DNA of 64,000 nt from Roseiarcus sp963776665 (GCA_963776665.1 CAVZNQ010000013.1:1-64000); one strand, 5' to 3'. Shown: positions 52,965-63,532, counted from the stretch's first letter. The notes: generated by a model not told the origin, from the sequence alone. Numbers and translations: made by a program.

Positions 52965-54249
52965 TCAGTAAGGTTTATAGTTCAGGCTTACCGTAATCAC
53001 GTCTTGCGGCGTGACCACATGCTCCGAGACCCGCTCCGAATACGTGGCGCTGAGCCCGGCGCTGATAAAAGGCGTCATTGTATACGCGACGGTAGCCGTG
53101 GCGGAATAATATTTCGTATTGGCCAGGAAAGGCGCGAAGACTGTTCCGACCAGCGTCGGCGTGAAGGCGGCGCTCGTGTACCCGGCGCTTGCGGAGGCGC
53201 TGAACGAGACCTTGGGCGTCGCCGAATAGGTCATGCTCAAGTTCGTCTGATAGGACGTCTCAGCGTTGGCGATAACCGTCGTCGGGGCGGCGACGCTCCG
53301 GCTGGCGGACAGCGCAAGCCTCACCTTCGGCGTGACCGTCCATCCGACTGACAGCGAATATGTCGGCTCGAGCGTCTTGGGCAACCCGAAGGTGAACGCA
53401 TTGGTGACCCCGACCAGGCCGAGGGTCCCGGTCACGGACAGGTTCGGACCGATCTGCCTGGTATAGCTTCCGGTGAAGCTGTGATAGGTAATGCTGTTCG
53501 CCAGCCCGAGGGTGTTCAGCGCCGCGCCCCGGTTGAAGTTGCTGAGGGTTTTGGACGCCAGAACGTTCACACTGTCATCCCCCCGAGCATATTCTATGCC
53601 GGCGGAAATCATTTCCGAGTTGGCGTTGTTTACGGCGTCCAGCGGGTTAGAGTTGGTGGTGTCCGTCACGCTGCTGTTGAACAGCACGTGAATACCCGTT
53701 GCCGATCCCGCATTGTCCCGTTTCGCTGACCGACGTCGTCGTCGTATAGTTGATGCCGACTCCGACCAGCTGGGTGAGTGTGGAGGGAGACCTGGTGAAG
53801 AACCCGGCAAGCGAGCCGGAGCACCGCGAGGTCAAATGCCAGTTAACGCCGGGAGTGATCGAGTATACTTTCGAATCGAAATCCGATCGGTGGAGATAGC
53901 GCAGCACGCCGAAATTGCCGTCGAAGAAAAACTGTTGGCCGTACCAGTTGGCGGTGGTCGACAAGCCAAAAGACGATTGCGAGGTAAAGTCTCCCTGAGA
54001 CTGGCCGTGGGGAGCGCTCACCCCGGTCGGAAGGGCAAGAACGTTGCTGTTGTAGGAAATCGATTCGGAAGCTGACAGCCGCACAGGCAAATCACTCCAA
54101 TTCCAGTCGTAGGGGAGCTTGGGCCAGGAAAATCCGTCAGACAAGGAGCCGCCGACGCCGACGGAACTCGACAATTCGTCGCCCCGGCCGCCGTTCACGC
54201 CGCCAAGCATCAGGACCGCACCGAGCGCCAATGCCCCGCTCCGCCTCAT
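52965..54249 (-). CDS. Outer-membrane beta-barrel of the EPS operon (EpsL-like), with an apparent frameshift
   Basis: The start ATG at 54249 (MRRSGALALGAVLMLGGVNG) provides a signal peptide. The first segment, to about 53715, and the second, to 52965, together give about 428 residues of alternating beta-strands (for example YSLSVGWTVTPKVRLALSAS), ending in the barrel-type VSLNYKPY with a terminal aromatic-rich strand. The frames switch near 53715; the total is 3n+1. Similar barrels head EPS operons in methylotrophs (EpsL). It is the first gene of the operon, so an indel here would not disturb downstream genes much. Confidence 0.75.
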
Positions 54250-54651
54250 ACCACCCCTTTGCTTCAGAACGCATGAACTCTTACGAACAACGCTTGACTT
54301 CCGTTGATATACTTCTTCAGGCTCTCCCTTTCTCCGCCAAGTCTTCAATGAACGCTTCGGTCCGCGCGCCGCCGTCTTCGCGACGCCGCTACCCGGCGGT
54401 CCACAGCCGTTCATCGACCACAACCATCAGACCCTCGTTTAACCCGCCTCAGCGACGGTCTTTTGGAGCGCGCAAATCCGCCCCAGACGCATGCTGGGGT
54501 CCCGGTGAACGCGGATCATTCATTCTTACTCATATTCGGCCGCCCGCGACAAGGCGACAAAAGCCACACCTGCCGACAAAACGAGGTCGTCCAGGCCCGT
54601 CTGGACATGGCTGTCTAGACGGGCGCAGAAGAGTTCGCTAGCATGCGGTGA
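54250..54651. other. Divergent promoter region between EPS and dimethylglycine genes
   Basis: About 400 bases separate two divergently transcribed gene groups. It should hold both promoters. No gene, RNA or clear palindrome was identified. Confidence 0.4.
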
Positions 54652-57093
54652 ATGGCTATTCCGTTAAGGCAGCCGGGCATGAAATCTCACTATCGCGTGG
54701 TCGTCATCGGCGGGGGCGTCGTCGGCGCATCGGTTCTTTACCATCTTGCGAAATATGGCTGGAGCGACGTGGCGCTGGTGGAGCGCTCGGTGCTGACCGC
54801 CGGCTCGTCCTGGCATGCCGCCGGCGGCTTCCATGCGCTCAACGCCAACCCCAATATGGCGATCCTGCAGGCCTACACGATCGACCTCTTGAAGGACGTC
54901 GAAGCCGAATCCGGCCAGTCGATCGGCATGCACATGACCGGCGGCATCCATGTCGCATCGGCTCCCGAACGCTGGGAGTGGCTTCAGTCGTCGTATCGCC
55001 GCTTCCAGGCGATCGGGATCGACGACGTCCGCCTGGTGACGCCCGAGGAGATCAAGGCCCGCTGCCCGATCATCAATGTCGAGGGCGTGCTCGGAGGCAT
55101 GTGGGCCGATCGCGAGGGCTACGTCGACACCACAGGAACAGTCTGGGCTTATGCCGGCGCGGCCAGGAAGCGCGGCGCGACCGTGATCGAGCACAACCGG
55201 GTGGTTGAGCTGAAGCAGCGCCCCGACACGTCCTGGGACGTCGTCACCGAAGCCGGGACGATCAACGCCGAGCATGTGGTCAATGCCGGCGGCTTGTGGG
55301 CGAAGCAGGTCGGGCGGATGGTCGGGCTCGAGCTCCCCTTGTCGCCGCTCGAGCATCACTACCTGCTGACCGAGACAATCCCCGAGATCGCGGCGTTGAA
55401 AGCGGAGCTGCCGATGGTCGTGGACCTCGAGGGGTTCACCTACATGCGCCAGGACCAGAAGGGCATGCTGGTCGGCATCTACGAAACCAATCCCCAACAC
55501 TGGTCGATCGACGGCGCGCCCTGGGATTATGGCGTTGAGCTCCTTCAGGAAAACATCGACCGGATCGCCGACGAACTCGAGCTCGTTCACCGCCGCTATC
55601 CGGTGCTGCAGACCGCGGGCGTGCGCAAATGGGTCAACGGCGCCTTCACCTTCTCCCCCGACGGCAATCCGCTGGTCGGACCGGTGGCCGGCAAGCGCGG
55701 CTACTGGCTCGCCTGTGGGGTCATGGCGGGGTTTCTGCAGGGCGGCGGAGTCGGCAAGTCGCTCGCCGAACTGATGATCCACGGCGAGGCGTCGACCGAC
55801 GTCTACGGCCTCGACATCGCCCGTTACGGCGCGCACGCGTCCAGCCGCGAATTCATCAAGCAGACGACCGGCGAGTTCTACGCCCGCCGTTTCGTGATGA
55901 CCTATCCCAACGAGCAATTGCCCGCCGGCCGCCCTCTCAAGATGACGCCGGCCTACGACGCGATGACCGCGGCGGGCTGTCACTGGGGCAATTCCTGGGG
56001 CCTCGAGGTGCCGCTCTTTTTCGCCCCCGCGGGCTTCAAGGAGAAGCCAACCCTCAAGCGCTCGAACGCCTTCGACATCGTCGGCAATGAATGCCGGATG
56101 GTGCGGGAGGGCGTCGGCCTGCTCGATATCGCCTCCTTCTCGCGCTACGAAGTGACCGGCCCGCAGGCGGAAAGCTGGCTCGACTGGATGTCATCGGCCC
56201 GCTTGCCGAAGCCCGGACGCGCCAAGCTCGCGCCGATGCTGTCGGAGACCGGCAAGCTTAAGGGCGACCTCACCATCATCAACTGGGGCGACGGGACATT
56301 CTGGATCGAGGGCTCCTACTACCTCCGCCAATGGCATATGCGCTGGTTCGCGGCCCATGCGCGCGAAGGGGTGAGCGTGCGCGACATTTCCGACGACGTG
56401 ATCGGCTTCTCGCTGTCGGGCCCGAAATCGCGGGAGCTGCTCGCTCGCGTCACCCATCAGGACGTGTCGAACGCCGCCCTGCCGTTCATGGGCGCGACGG
56501 CGCTGGACGTCGGCATGGTGCGGGCGAAGGTCGCGCGCCTCTCGGTGACCGGCGAGCTTGGCTACGAGATCAACTGCCGTGCGCTCGAGCACGCCGGACT
56601 GCGCCGGACCTTGCTCGAGGCCGGCCGCGAGCTCGGGGTCAGGGAATATGGCTACAACGCCCTTCTGTCGCTCAGGCTCGAGAAGAGCTTCGGCATCTGG
56701 TCGGCCGAGTTCACCCAGGCCTATACCCCCCGCATGACCGGCATGGACCGCTGGATCGCCTGGGACAAGGGCGATTTTCTCGGCCGGAAGGCGGCGCTCG
56801 CGGAGAGCAAGGGCGCGCCGCCGGAGCGCGAGCTCGTCACGCTCGAAATCGACGCGGCCGATGCGGACGCAACCGGCTACGAGCCGGTGTGGCGTTCGGG
56901 AAAGATGGCCGGCTTCGTCACTTCGGGCGGTTATGGCCACACGGTGCGAAAGAGCCTTGCGATGGCTCTGGTCGCGCCGGAAGCAGCCGGGGTCGGCTCG
57001 GAGCTCAGCGTCCACATCGTCGGCGCCGAGCGGAAGGCGCGGGTCATCGCGCCCTCGCCGTACGATCCCCTTGGCAAAGCGATGCGGGCATGA
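54652..57093 (+). CDS. Dimethylglycine dehydrogenase-like FAD / aminomethyltransferase protein
   Basis: The 813-residue product (an alternative start lies at the Met in MKSHYRV) has an N-terminal DAO-type FAD domain with VVVIGGGVVGASVLYHLAKY and SSWHAAGGFHALNAN, in which the His likely carries covalent FAD as in dimethylglycine dehydrogenase. The C-terminal half is a GcvT-type folate-binding domain (GLLDIASFSRYEVTGPQAES, KSFGIWSAEFTQAYTPRMTG). It demethylates N-methyl amino acids and passes the carbon to tetrahydrofolate. It precedes the TetR gene and the sox cluster on the same strand. Confidence 0.85.
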   Translation: MAIPLRQPGMKSHYRVVVIGGGVVGASVLYHLAKYGWSDVALVERSVLTAGSSWHAAGGFHALNANPNMAILQAYTIDLLKDVEAESGQSIGMHMTGGIHVASAPERWEWLQSSYRRFQAIGIDDVRLVTPEEIKARCPIINVEGVLGGMWADREGYVDTTGTVWAYAGAARKRGATVIEHNRVVELKQRPDTSWDVVTEAGTINAEHVVNAGGLWAKQVGRMVGLELPLSPLEHHYLLTETIPEIAALKAELPMVVDLEGFTYMRQDQKGMLVGIYETNPQHWSIDGAPWDYGVELLQENIDRIADELELVHRRYPVLQTAGVRKWVNGAFTFSPDGNPLVGPVAGKRGYWLACGVMAGFLQGGGVGKSLAELMIHGEASTDVYGLDIARYGAHASSREFIKQTTGEFYARRFVMTYPNEQLPAGRPLKMTPAYDAMTAAGCHWGNSWGLEVPLFFAPAGFKEKPTLKRSNAFDIVGNECRMVREGVGLLDIASFSRYEVTGPQAESWLDWMSSARLPKPGRAKLAPMLSETGKLKGDLTIINWGDGTFWIEGSYYLRQWHMRWFAAHAREGVSVRDISDDVIGFSLSGPKSRELLARVTHQDVSNAALPFMGATALDVGMVRAKVARLSVTGELGYEINCRALEHAGLRRTLLEAGRELGVREYGYNALLSLRLEKSFGIWSAEFTQAYTPRMTGMDRWIAWDKGDFLGRKAALAESKGAPPERELVTLEIDAADADATGYEPVWRSGKMAGFVTSGGYGHTVRKSLAMALVAPEAAGVGSELSVHIVGAERKARVIAPSPYDPLGKAMRA

Positions 57094-57122
57094 CGGGCGA
57101 AGCGCGGGCGGCGAGCTGACCG

Positions 57123-57827
57123 ATGATCGATTCCGCAATTCCGCTTTCGTCTTCCGGCGCGGCGCCGGCGCGGCCGGCGCAATTGGGAAACGTCAAGGCG
57201 ACGCGCGACGACTGGCTTGATCTCGCGTTGAGCGTGCTCGCCGTCGAGGGCGTCGACCATGTCACGGTGCTCGCCTTGAGCGAACGGCTCGGCGTGTCGC
57301 GGTCGAGCTTCTACTGGTATTTCAAGAATCGCGACGAGCTTCTCGAGGCCTTGCTCGATCGTTGGGACCGCCTCAACACGCGCTCGATCGTCGCCCAGGC
57401 GGATGCGCCTGCGGCGAGCGTCACCGAGGCCGTCTGCGGCGTCTTTCGCTGCTGGGTCAACCCGGCCATCTTCAGCCCGCGGCTCGATTTCGCCGTCCGG
57501 GAATGGGCGCGCCGCTCGGCCGTCGTCCGCAAAGCCCTCGACCGTTCCGATCGCGTCAGGACGGAGGCGCTCAGGAGCCTCTTCGTCCGCTTCGGCTATC
57601 GGGACGAGGACGCGTTGGTGCGCGCGCGCGTGCTCTACTATATGCAGATCGGCTATTACGCGCTCGACCTTAAGGAGCCGATCGAGGCGCGGCTCAATCT
57701 GACGCCGCACTATCTCAAGGCGTTCACCGGCTTGGCCCCGAGCGAAGCGGAAGTCGAAGCCTTCCGCGCCTATGCGGCGGGCCATGTGCATGTCCCCGAT
57801 TTCGGCTCTTCGCGAGCGGGCGCATGA
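57123..57827 (+). CDS. TetR/AcrR-family regulator
   Basis: The 234-residue product has a helix-turn-helix domain after a 27-residue leader: DDWLDLALSVLAVEGVDHVT, then LALSERLGVSRSSFYWYFKN. The C-terminal ligand domain is helical. Its stop overlaps the soxB start (ATGA). Its position between the dimethylglycine dehydrogenase-like and sarcosine oxidase genes suggests that it controls them in response to a methylated glycine, which is inference. Confidence 0.88.
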   Translation: MIDSAIPLSSSGAAPARPAQLGNVKATRDDWLDLALSVLAVEGVDHVTVLALSERLGVSRSSFYWYFKNRDELLEALLDRWDRLNTRSIVAQADAPAASVTEAVCGVFRCWVNPAIFSPRLDFAVREWARRSAVVRKALDRSDRVRTEALRSLFVRFGYRDEDALVRARVLYYMQIGYYALDLKEPIEARLNLTPHYLKAFTGLAPSEAEVEAFRAYAAGHVHVPDFGSSRAGA

Positions 57828-59077
57828 GCGCGCGCTATTCGGCCTTCGCCCTCCTCCAGCAGGGACTCGCCGGCCATAAAGGCTGGCCGCAGGCCTGGCG
57901 CAAGGCGAAGCCGAAGCCAGCGTATGATTTCGTCGTCGTCGGCGGCGGCGGGCATGGCCTCGCGACCGCCTACTACCTCGCGAAAACCCACAGGCGCCCG
58001 CGCGTCTGCGTGATCGAGAAGGGCTGGCTCGGCGGCGGCAACACGGGCCGCAACACGACGATCGTGCGCTCGAACTATTTCTATCCAGAATCGGTCGCCC
58101 TCTACGACCTCGCGCTGAGGCTCTACGAGGGGCTGTCGCGCGATCTCAATTTCAACGTGATGCTGAGCCAGCGCGGCATCCTCAATATCTCCCATACCCC
58201 GGCCCAGCTCGAGATCGCGGCGCGGGTCGCCAACGCCATGCAGCTCAACGGCGTCGACGCCGAACTCTGGGGTCCCAACGAGGTCCGCGAGCGGCTGCCG
58301 CTGATGACGCAATCGCTCGATTCGCGCTATCTGCCGAACGGCGGCGTCTGGCAGCGGCGCGGCGGCATCGCCCGCCACGATGCGGTCGCATGGGGATACG
58401 CGCGCGCAGCCGACCGGCTCGGCGTCGACATCGTCGAGAATTGCGAGGCGACGGGTTTCATCATGGAGAACGGCGCCTGCGCCGGCGTCGAGACGACGCT
58501 CGGCGAAATCCGCGCCGAAGCGGTCGGGGTCGCCGTCGCCGGCCATTCCTCGCAGCTGATGGCCAAAGCCGGCGTCAGGCTGCCGATTTATTCGTATACG
58601 CTGCAGGCGATGGTCAGCGAACCGGTGAAGCCGTGCCTCGACATCGTCCTCCTCCATCTCGGCACCGGCGTTTACGCCAGCCAGTCGGACAAGGGCGAAC
58701 TCGTGTTCGGCGGCGGCCTCGACCGCATTCCGTCTTACGGCCAGCGCGGCGCCCCGCCGATGCAGGAGACCGTCATTTCCGGCCTTCTCGACGCCTTCCC
58801 CGCCTTCGGCCAATTGAAGCTGATGCGGCAATGGGGCGGGATCGTCGACGTCGTCCCGGATTCGTCGCCGATCATCGGACCGGCGCCGACGCCGGGCATC
58901 TTCCTGAACTGCGGCTGGGGCACCGGGGGCTTCAAGGCGATTCCGGCCGGCGGCACGCTGCTCGCGCATCTGCTCGCGACCGGCGCCCATGACGAGATCA
59001 GCCGTCCGTTCGACCTTTCCCGCTTTCCCGCCGGACGCCTCATCGACGAGGCGGCGGGATCGGGCATTGCTCACTGA
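57824..59077 (+). CDS. soxB: Sarcosine oxidase beta subunit
   Basis: The 417-residue product has the FAD-binding start YDFVVVGGGGHGLATAYYLA after a short leader, KGWLGGGNTGRNTTIVRSNY (the RNTTxxRSNY segment around the covalent FMN His region) and the C-terminal FLNCGWGTGGFKAIPAGG. It is normal for the beta subunit of heterotetrameric sarcosine oxidase, which oxidises sarcosine to glycine and passes the methyl group to folate in the alpha subunit. It overlaps the TetR gene. Confidence 0.93.
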   Translation: MSARYSAFALLQQGLAGHKGWPQAWRKAKPKPAYDFVVVGGGGHGLATAYYLAKTHRRPRVCVIEKGWLGGGNTGRNTTIVRSNYFYPESVALYDLALRLYEGLSRDLNFNVMLSQRGILNISHTPAQLEIAARVANAMQLNGVDAELWGPNEVRERLPLMTQSLDSRYLPNGGVWQRRGGIARHDAVAWGYARAADRLGVDIVENCEATGFIMENGACAGVETTLGEIRAEAVGVAVAGHSSQLMAKAGVRLPIYSYTLQAMVSEPVKPCLDIVLLHLGTGVYASQSDKGELVFGGGLDRIPSYGQRGAPPMQETVISGLLDAFPAFGQLKLMRQWGGIVDVVPDSSPIIGPAPTPGIFLNCGWGTGGFKAIPAGGTLLAHLLATGAHDEISRPFDLSRFPAGRLIDEAAGSGIAH

Positions 59078-59092
59078 GAGGAGACGCGCCCC

Positions 59093-59425
59093 ATGTATAT
59101 CGCGATGAATCGCTTCAAGGTCATGAAAGGCGCCGAGAGCGCTTTCGAACACGTCTGGCTTTCGCGCGACACCCATCTCGACCGCGTGCCCGGGTTTCTT
59201 GAGTTCCATCTGTTGCGCGGGCCCGAACGCGATGATCACGTGCTCTATTCGTCGCACACCGTCTGGGCGAGCAAGGACGCCTTCACCGCCTGGACGCAGT
59301 CCGAGCATTTTCGCGCCGCGCACCGTGGCGCCGGCGCCAACAAGCCGCTCTATCTCGGTCATCCCGAGTTCGAGGGCTTCGAAGTCCTTCAGACGATCAA
59401 GAATTCGCGCGACGAGGCCGCCTGA
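59093..59425 (+). CDS. Antibiotic biosynthesis monooxygenase (ABM) domain protein
   Basis: The 110-residue product is a ferredoxin-like ABM/HmoA-type fold (MYIAMNRFKVMKGAESAFEH, FLEFHLLRGPERDDHVLYSS, FTAWTQSEHFRAAHRG). Known members degrade heme or oxidise small quinones. It sits between soxB and soxD, 15 bases from the former, where standard sox operons have no gene. A role handling oxidised products or heme is possible; no firm function can be assigned. Confidence 0.75.
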   Translation: MYIAMNRFKVMKGAESAFEHVWLSRDTHLDRVPGFLEFHLLRGPERDDHVLYSSHTVWASKDAFTAWTQSEHFRAAHRGAGANKPLYLGHPEFEGFEVLQTIKNSRDEAA

Positions 59426-59434
59426 AAGCCGCCG

Positions 59435-59698
59435 ATGCAAATCTTCCCCTGCCCTTTCTGCGGTCCGCGCGACGAGGTCGAATTCCACTACGTCGGCGAG
59501 CCGAAGGCGCGGCCCGAGCCGGCCGCCTCGGTGAGCGACGCCGAATGGGCGGACTACCTCTGGTTCAACGCCAATCCGAAAGGCGCCGCGCGCGAGGTCT
59601 GGCTGCATCTGACCTGCATGCAGATGTTCACGATGACCCGTGACACCGCGCTCAACGCGAGCGTGGCCGCCGACACGACGGCGAGGGGGGCGAATTGA
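59435..59698 (+). CDS. soxD: Sarcosine oxidase delta subunit
   Basis: The 87-residue product begins MQIFPCPFCGPRDEVEFHYV, with the zinc-binding CPFC and a later HLTCMQMF supplying His/Cys ligands, as in the delta subunit. It stabilises the heterotetramer. Its stop overlaps the soxA start region. Confidence 0.93.
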   Translation: MQIFPCPFCGPRDEVEFHYVGEPKARPEPAASVSDAEWADYLWFNANPKGAAREVWLHLTCMQMFTMTRDTALNASVAADTTARGAN

Positions 59699-62540
59699 GC
59701 GGCCTTCGTCTGCCCTCGGGCGGCGGCGTCGATCGCGGCCGCCTCGCGCTTTCACTTTTGACGGCAAGCCTTTCGTCGGCTTCGAAGGCGACAGCATCGC
59801 CTCGGCGCTCATCGCGAATGGCGTGGGCATCGTCGGCCGCAGCTTCAAATATCACCGCCCGCGCGGAATCTGGGGCGCGTGGACGGAGGAGCCGAACGCG
59901 ATCGTCGACGTGACCCGGGACGGCGTGACGACGCCCAATCTTCGCGCGACCACCGAGACGCTCGAGAACGATCTCGCAGTCCGCTCGGTCAATGCGGCGC
60001 CGACCGCGGCGGCCGATCGCGCCGCCTTCCTCGACAGGGTCTCGCCGTTCCTGCCCGCGGGCTTCTACTACAAGACCTTCTTATGGCCGCGGTGGGAGAC
60101 TTTCGAGGGCGCGATTCGCGCCATGGCCGGCCTCGGCCGGCTGGATCCCGACAATCGCCCGTCCGCCGACAATCCGCAGATCAACGCCCGTTGCGATTTC
60201 CTCGTCGTCGGCGCCGGGCCGGCAGGGCTCGCCGCGGCCAACGCGGCCGCGCTCTCGGGGCGCAAGGTCTTCCTCGTCGACGATCATCCCGAGATCGGCG
60301 GTCAGCTTGCCCATCGCGGCGGGACGATCGGGGGCGGAGACTGGCGGGACTGGGCGGCGGCCGTCGTCAAGGCGGTCGAAGCCGCCGGCGGCCGGGTGAT
60401 GACGCGAACCACGGCCTATGGCGTCTATGACGGCAATCTCGTCTGCGCCTGGGAGCGGCGGGCGCCCAAGCCCGACGCGCTCTGGCGCATCCGGCCAAAG
60501 CAAATCGTCGTCGCGGCGGGGGCGATCGAGCGGCCGCTCATCGTGCCCGACAACGACCGGCCGAGTGTGATGTCGGCCGATGCGGCGCTCGCCTATCTCC
60601 GTCGTTACGCCGTCCTCGTCGGCAAGCGCATTGTCGTCGCGACCAACAACGACAGCGCCTATCCTGTCGCGGACGCCCTGGCGGAAGCGGGCGCGGAGAT
60701 CGAAATTCTCGACACCCGCGCCGACGGTCCTCCCTCGCGCGTGACCGTGACGCGCGGCGCGGCGATCGAAGGCGTCGTTGGGAGCCGCGGCGTCGAAGCG
60801 GTCCGCGCGAACGGGCGGACGCGCGATTGCGACGCCCTCCTTCTCTCTGGCGGCTGGTCGCCGACGGTGCATCTCTACGCCCAGGCGCGCGGGCGGCTGC
60901 GCTATGACGAGTCCCTGGCCGCGCTCGCGCCCGTAGGCGGGGTCGCGGATCTCGCCGTCGCCGGCGCCGCCAACGGCGCTTTCACGCTCGACGCGGCGCT
61001 GCGCGAGGGCCACCGTGCGGGCGGGGGCGAAGGACCCGCCCCGAACGCGCCGGCCGGCCTCTATCGCATCGAGGCGGCCTGGCCCAAGGCCGACGCAGAC
61101 GGCCGGCGATGGATCGATTTCCAGAACGACGTGACGCTGAAGGACGTCGCGCTTGCCGCGCGCGAGGGCTACGTCTCGGTCGAGCACCTGAAGCGCTACA
61201 CGACCCTCGGCATGGCGACCGATCAGGGCAAGACGGCCAACGTCAACGGCCTCGCCGCGATGGCGGCGCTCACCGGCCGCGCCATCGACGAGACCGGAAC
61301 GACCACCTATCGCCCGCCGTTCGTCCCCGTGCCGATGGGCGTCGTCGCCGGCCGGCGGCGAGGTCCGCTCATCAATCCGCTCAGGCGCCTGCCGCTCGAG
61401 GCCGAGCACCGGGCCGAAGGCGGGCAGATGCGCGAATACGGCGGCTGGCTTCGGCCGGCCTGGTACGGCGCCGACGACCCGGACCTCGCGATCCAGCGCG
61501 AGGCGGCGCGGGCGCGCGACGCAGTCGCGCTGTTCGACGGCTCCTCGCTCGGCAAGATCGAGGTCATCGGCCCCGACGCGGCAAGTCTCGCCGACTTCCA
61601 CAGCTATAACCGCCTCTCGACCCTGAAGCCCGGCAAGATCCGCTACGGCTTTCTGTTGCAGGAATCGGGCATCGTGTTCGACGACGGGGTGACGCTGCGC
61701 CTCAGCGAAGATCGTTTTCTCGTTTCCTGCTCGTCGGGCCACACCGATGCGGTGCGGATGCGGCTCGAACTCTGGCGGCAGGATCGTTTCGACGCCAGCC
61801 GCGTCTTCATTCACGACACGACCGCCCAATGGGCGACGCTTACGGTGACCGGCCCGCGCTCGCGCGATCTCATCGAAGCCGCCGGAGTTGAGATCGCGCT
61901 CGACGACCAGAGCCTGCCGCACATGGCCTTTGCGATCGGCGCATTCGACCGCGCGCCGCTAAGGGTCGCGCGGGTGAGCTTCACCGGCGACCGCTCCTAC
62001 GAGCTTTCGGTTCCGGCGCGGCGCGCCGCGGCTTTGAGGGCGCGTCTCGCAGGGAAGCTGCAAGATTTCGGCGGCGGGCCGATGGGACTCGAGGCGCTGA
62101 TGATCCTGCGCGCCGAGAAAGGCTTCATCGTCGTCGGCAAGGACACCGACGGCACGACCATGCCGCACGACCTTGGCGTCGCGGGCCCGCGCAACTCGCG
62201 GGCGGACGAATATATCGGCAAACGCTCGCTCCTCATGCCCGTCGCGAGCGACAAGAGCCGCAAGCAGTTCGTCGGCCTGAGCGTCGGCGAGGGCGAAGCG
62301 CTGCTGCCGACCGGCGCGCATATTGCGACCGGCGCGGGCCGCGCGCGGCGCTCGCAGGGTTACGTGACGTCGAGCTATATGAGCCCGAGCCTAGGCCGGC
62401 CGGTCGCGCTCGGGCTCGTCGAGGATGGGTTCGCGCGTATGGGCGAGACGGTCGGCGTCTATCATCTCGGCGCCGAGCGTCGCGCGACCATCGCGCCCGC
62501 GGTCGCCCTCGATCCGGAAGGAAAGCGGCTCCATGCGTGA
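59695..62540 (+). CDS. soxA: Sarcosine oxidase alpha subunit, with an apparent frameshift near the start
   Basis: A TTG at 59695 overlapping the soxD stop gives SGLRLPSGGGVDRGRLAL, the expected SoxA N-terminus. The body continues in another frame from FTFDGKPFVGFEGDSIASAL. One missing base near 59750 explains this (total 3n+2). The product has about 948 residues: a 2Fe-2S-like N-terminal fold, an NAD(P)/FAD domain with CDFLVVGAGPAGLAAANAAA and a C-terminal GcvT-type folate domain. It takes the methyl group of sarcosine onto tetrahydrofolate. The downstream frame is long and intact, so a sequence indel is likely. Confidence 0.9.
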
Positions 62541-63033
62541 GACGCGATGGCCGGCCGCGCGAGGACGAGCGGGTCTCATCATCGACCGGCCCCGCCTGCA
62601 AGTCCGGGCGCTCGACGGGCTCGGCCAGACGCTGATCTCGGGCGATCTCGACGCGGCGGTCGCCGCGCTCGCGCCCGGCGCCCCGATCCTCGGCTTGCAC
62701 GCGCTGCTGCCTGCGGGCGCGCATGCGCTGCGCATCGGCCGCGCGAGCGCGCTTCTCGTCACGCCGGCGCCAATCAATGGGGGCGAAGGCTGGCGAGACG
62801 GCTGGTGCGCGACGAGCGTCGACGACGCTTGGGCGGCGGTCGAAGTTTCGGGCGCGGACGCCTCGCAGGCGCTCATGCAGGCGACCTCGGCCGACCTCGC
62901 CGCCGGCTCCTCTTCGGCTGCTGTGCTTGTCTTCGGCCTGCGCGGTCTCCTGGCGCGGACGGAAGCGGGTTTCCGCGTGCATGTCGAGGCGCCGTGGCTC
63001 GAGACGCTGCTCGCCTGGCTCGACGGCGTCTAG
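62533..63033 (+). CDS. soxG: Sarcosine oxidase gamma subunit (divergent)
   Basis: ATG at 62533 overlaps the soxA stop by 8 bases. The 166-residue product has weak but recognisable SoxG features: LRIGRASALLVTPAPI, DAWAAVEVSGADASQALMQA and TEAGFRVHVEAPWLETLLAW. Size and position agree with the gamma subunit that completes the BDAG order. It is less conserved than the other subunits, as usual. Confidence 0.82.
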   Translation: MRETRWPAARGRAGLIIDRPRLQVRALDGLGQTLISGDLDAAVAALAPGAPILGLHALLPAGAHALRIGRASALLVTPAPINGGEGWRDGWCATSVDDAWAAVEVSGADASQALMQATSADLAAGSSSAAVLVFGLRGLLARTEAGFRVHVEAPWLETLLAWLDGV

Positions 63034-63068
63034 AGCAAATTGCATCCCGGTCGACTCCCGCCGTGAGC

Positions 63069-63217
63069 GTCCCCGCCCCCCTTGCGGGGGCGGGTCAGGG
63101 TGGGGGTCGCGCCGACGCCCGGGAATGAGCAAGACTGTTGGTCGGTGAGAGGTTGGGCTCAATCGGAAACGCAACGCGCGACCCCCTCCTAACCTCCCCA
63201 CAAGGGGGAGGAGAAGC
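63069..63217. repeat. Pair of inverted palindromic intergenic repeats
   Basis: Two similar GC-rich palindromes of about 40 bases lie at 63069-63108 and 63177-63217 in opposite orientation. Each has an inner hairpin (cccgccccccttgcgggggc in the first; ctccccacaagggggagg in the second) and an outer gggggtcgcgc / gcgcgaccccc end. This is the layout of REP-like intergenic repeats common in Hyphomicrobiales. The hairpins may also end soxG transcription. Confidence 0.7.
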
Positions 63218-63532
63218 CTCGGCCCGCATCGAGGTAAACGCGACACGCTCTAGCGTCAAAACCCAATCGCGTGGCTGCGCTTCTGACCGCTTCCCGGCAG
63301 CGGCCATTCCCGGACGGCGGCGACGGCGCAATGTCGGGATCGTCGTGCTAGAGCATGTTGCGTTTGGGTGGAAGCCGAGACTCTGTCAGTTGCGAGCGAA
63401 GCGAAGCGAATCCAGAGAACTTCGGGACGCCTTGCGTTCCCTCGGATTGCTTCGTGCGCTAACAGCTCCTCGGCAATGGACGATTCTAAGTCGGTGCAAG
63501 TTGCTCTAGGTTGCGCGACAACAGAGGGAAAA

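Noticed and set aside
57770..59848. Minus-strand open frame of 692 codons
   Set aside because: It is antisense to soxB, the ABM gene and soxD and shows Arg/Asp/Ala-rich shadow composition.
60081..61922. Minus-strand open frame of 613 codons
   Set aside because: It is antisense to the body of soxA and matches no protein pattern.
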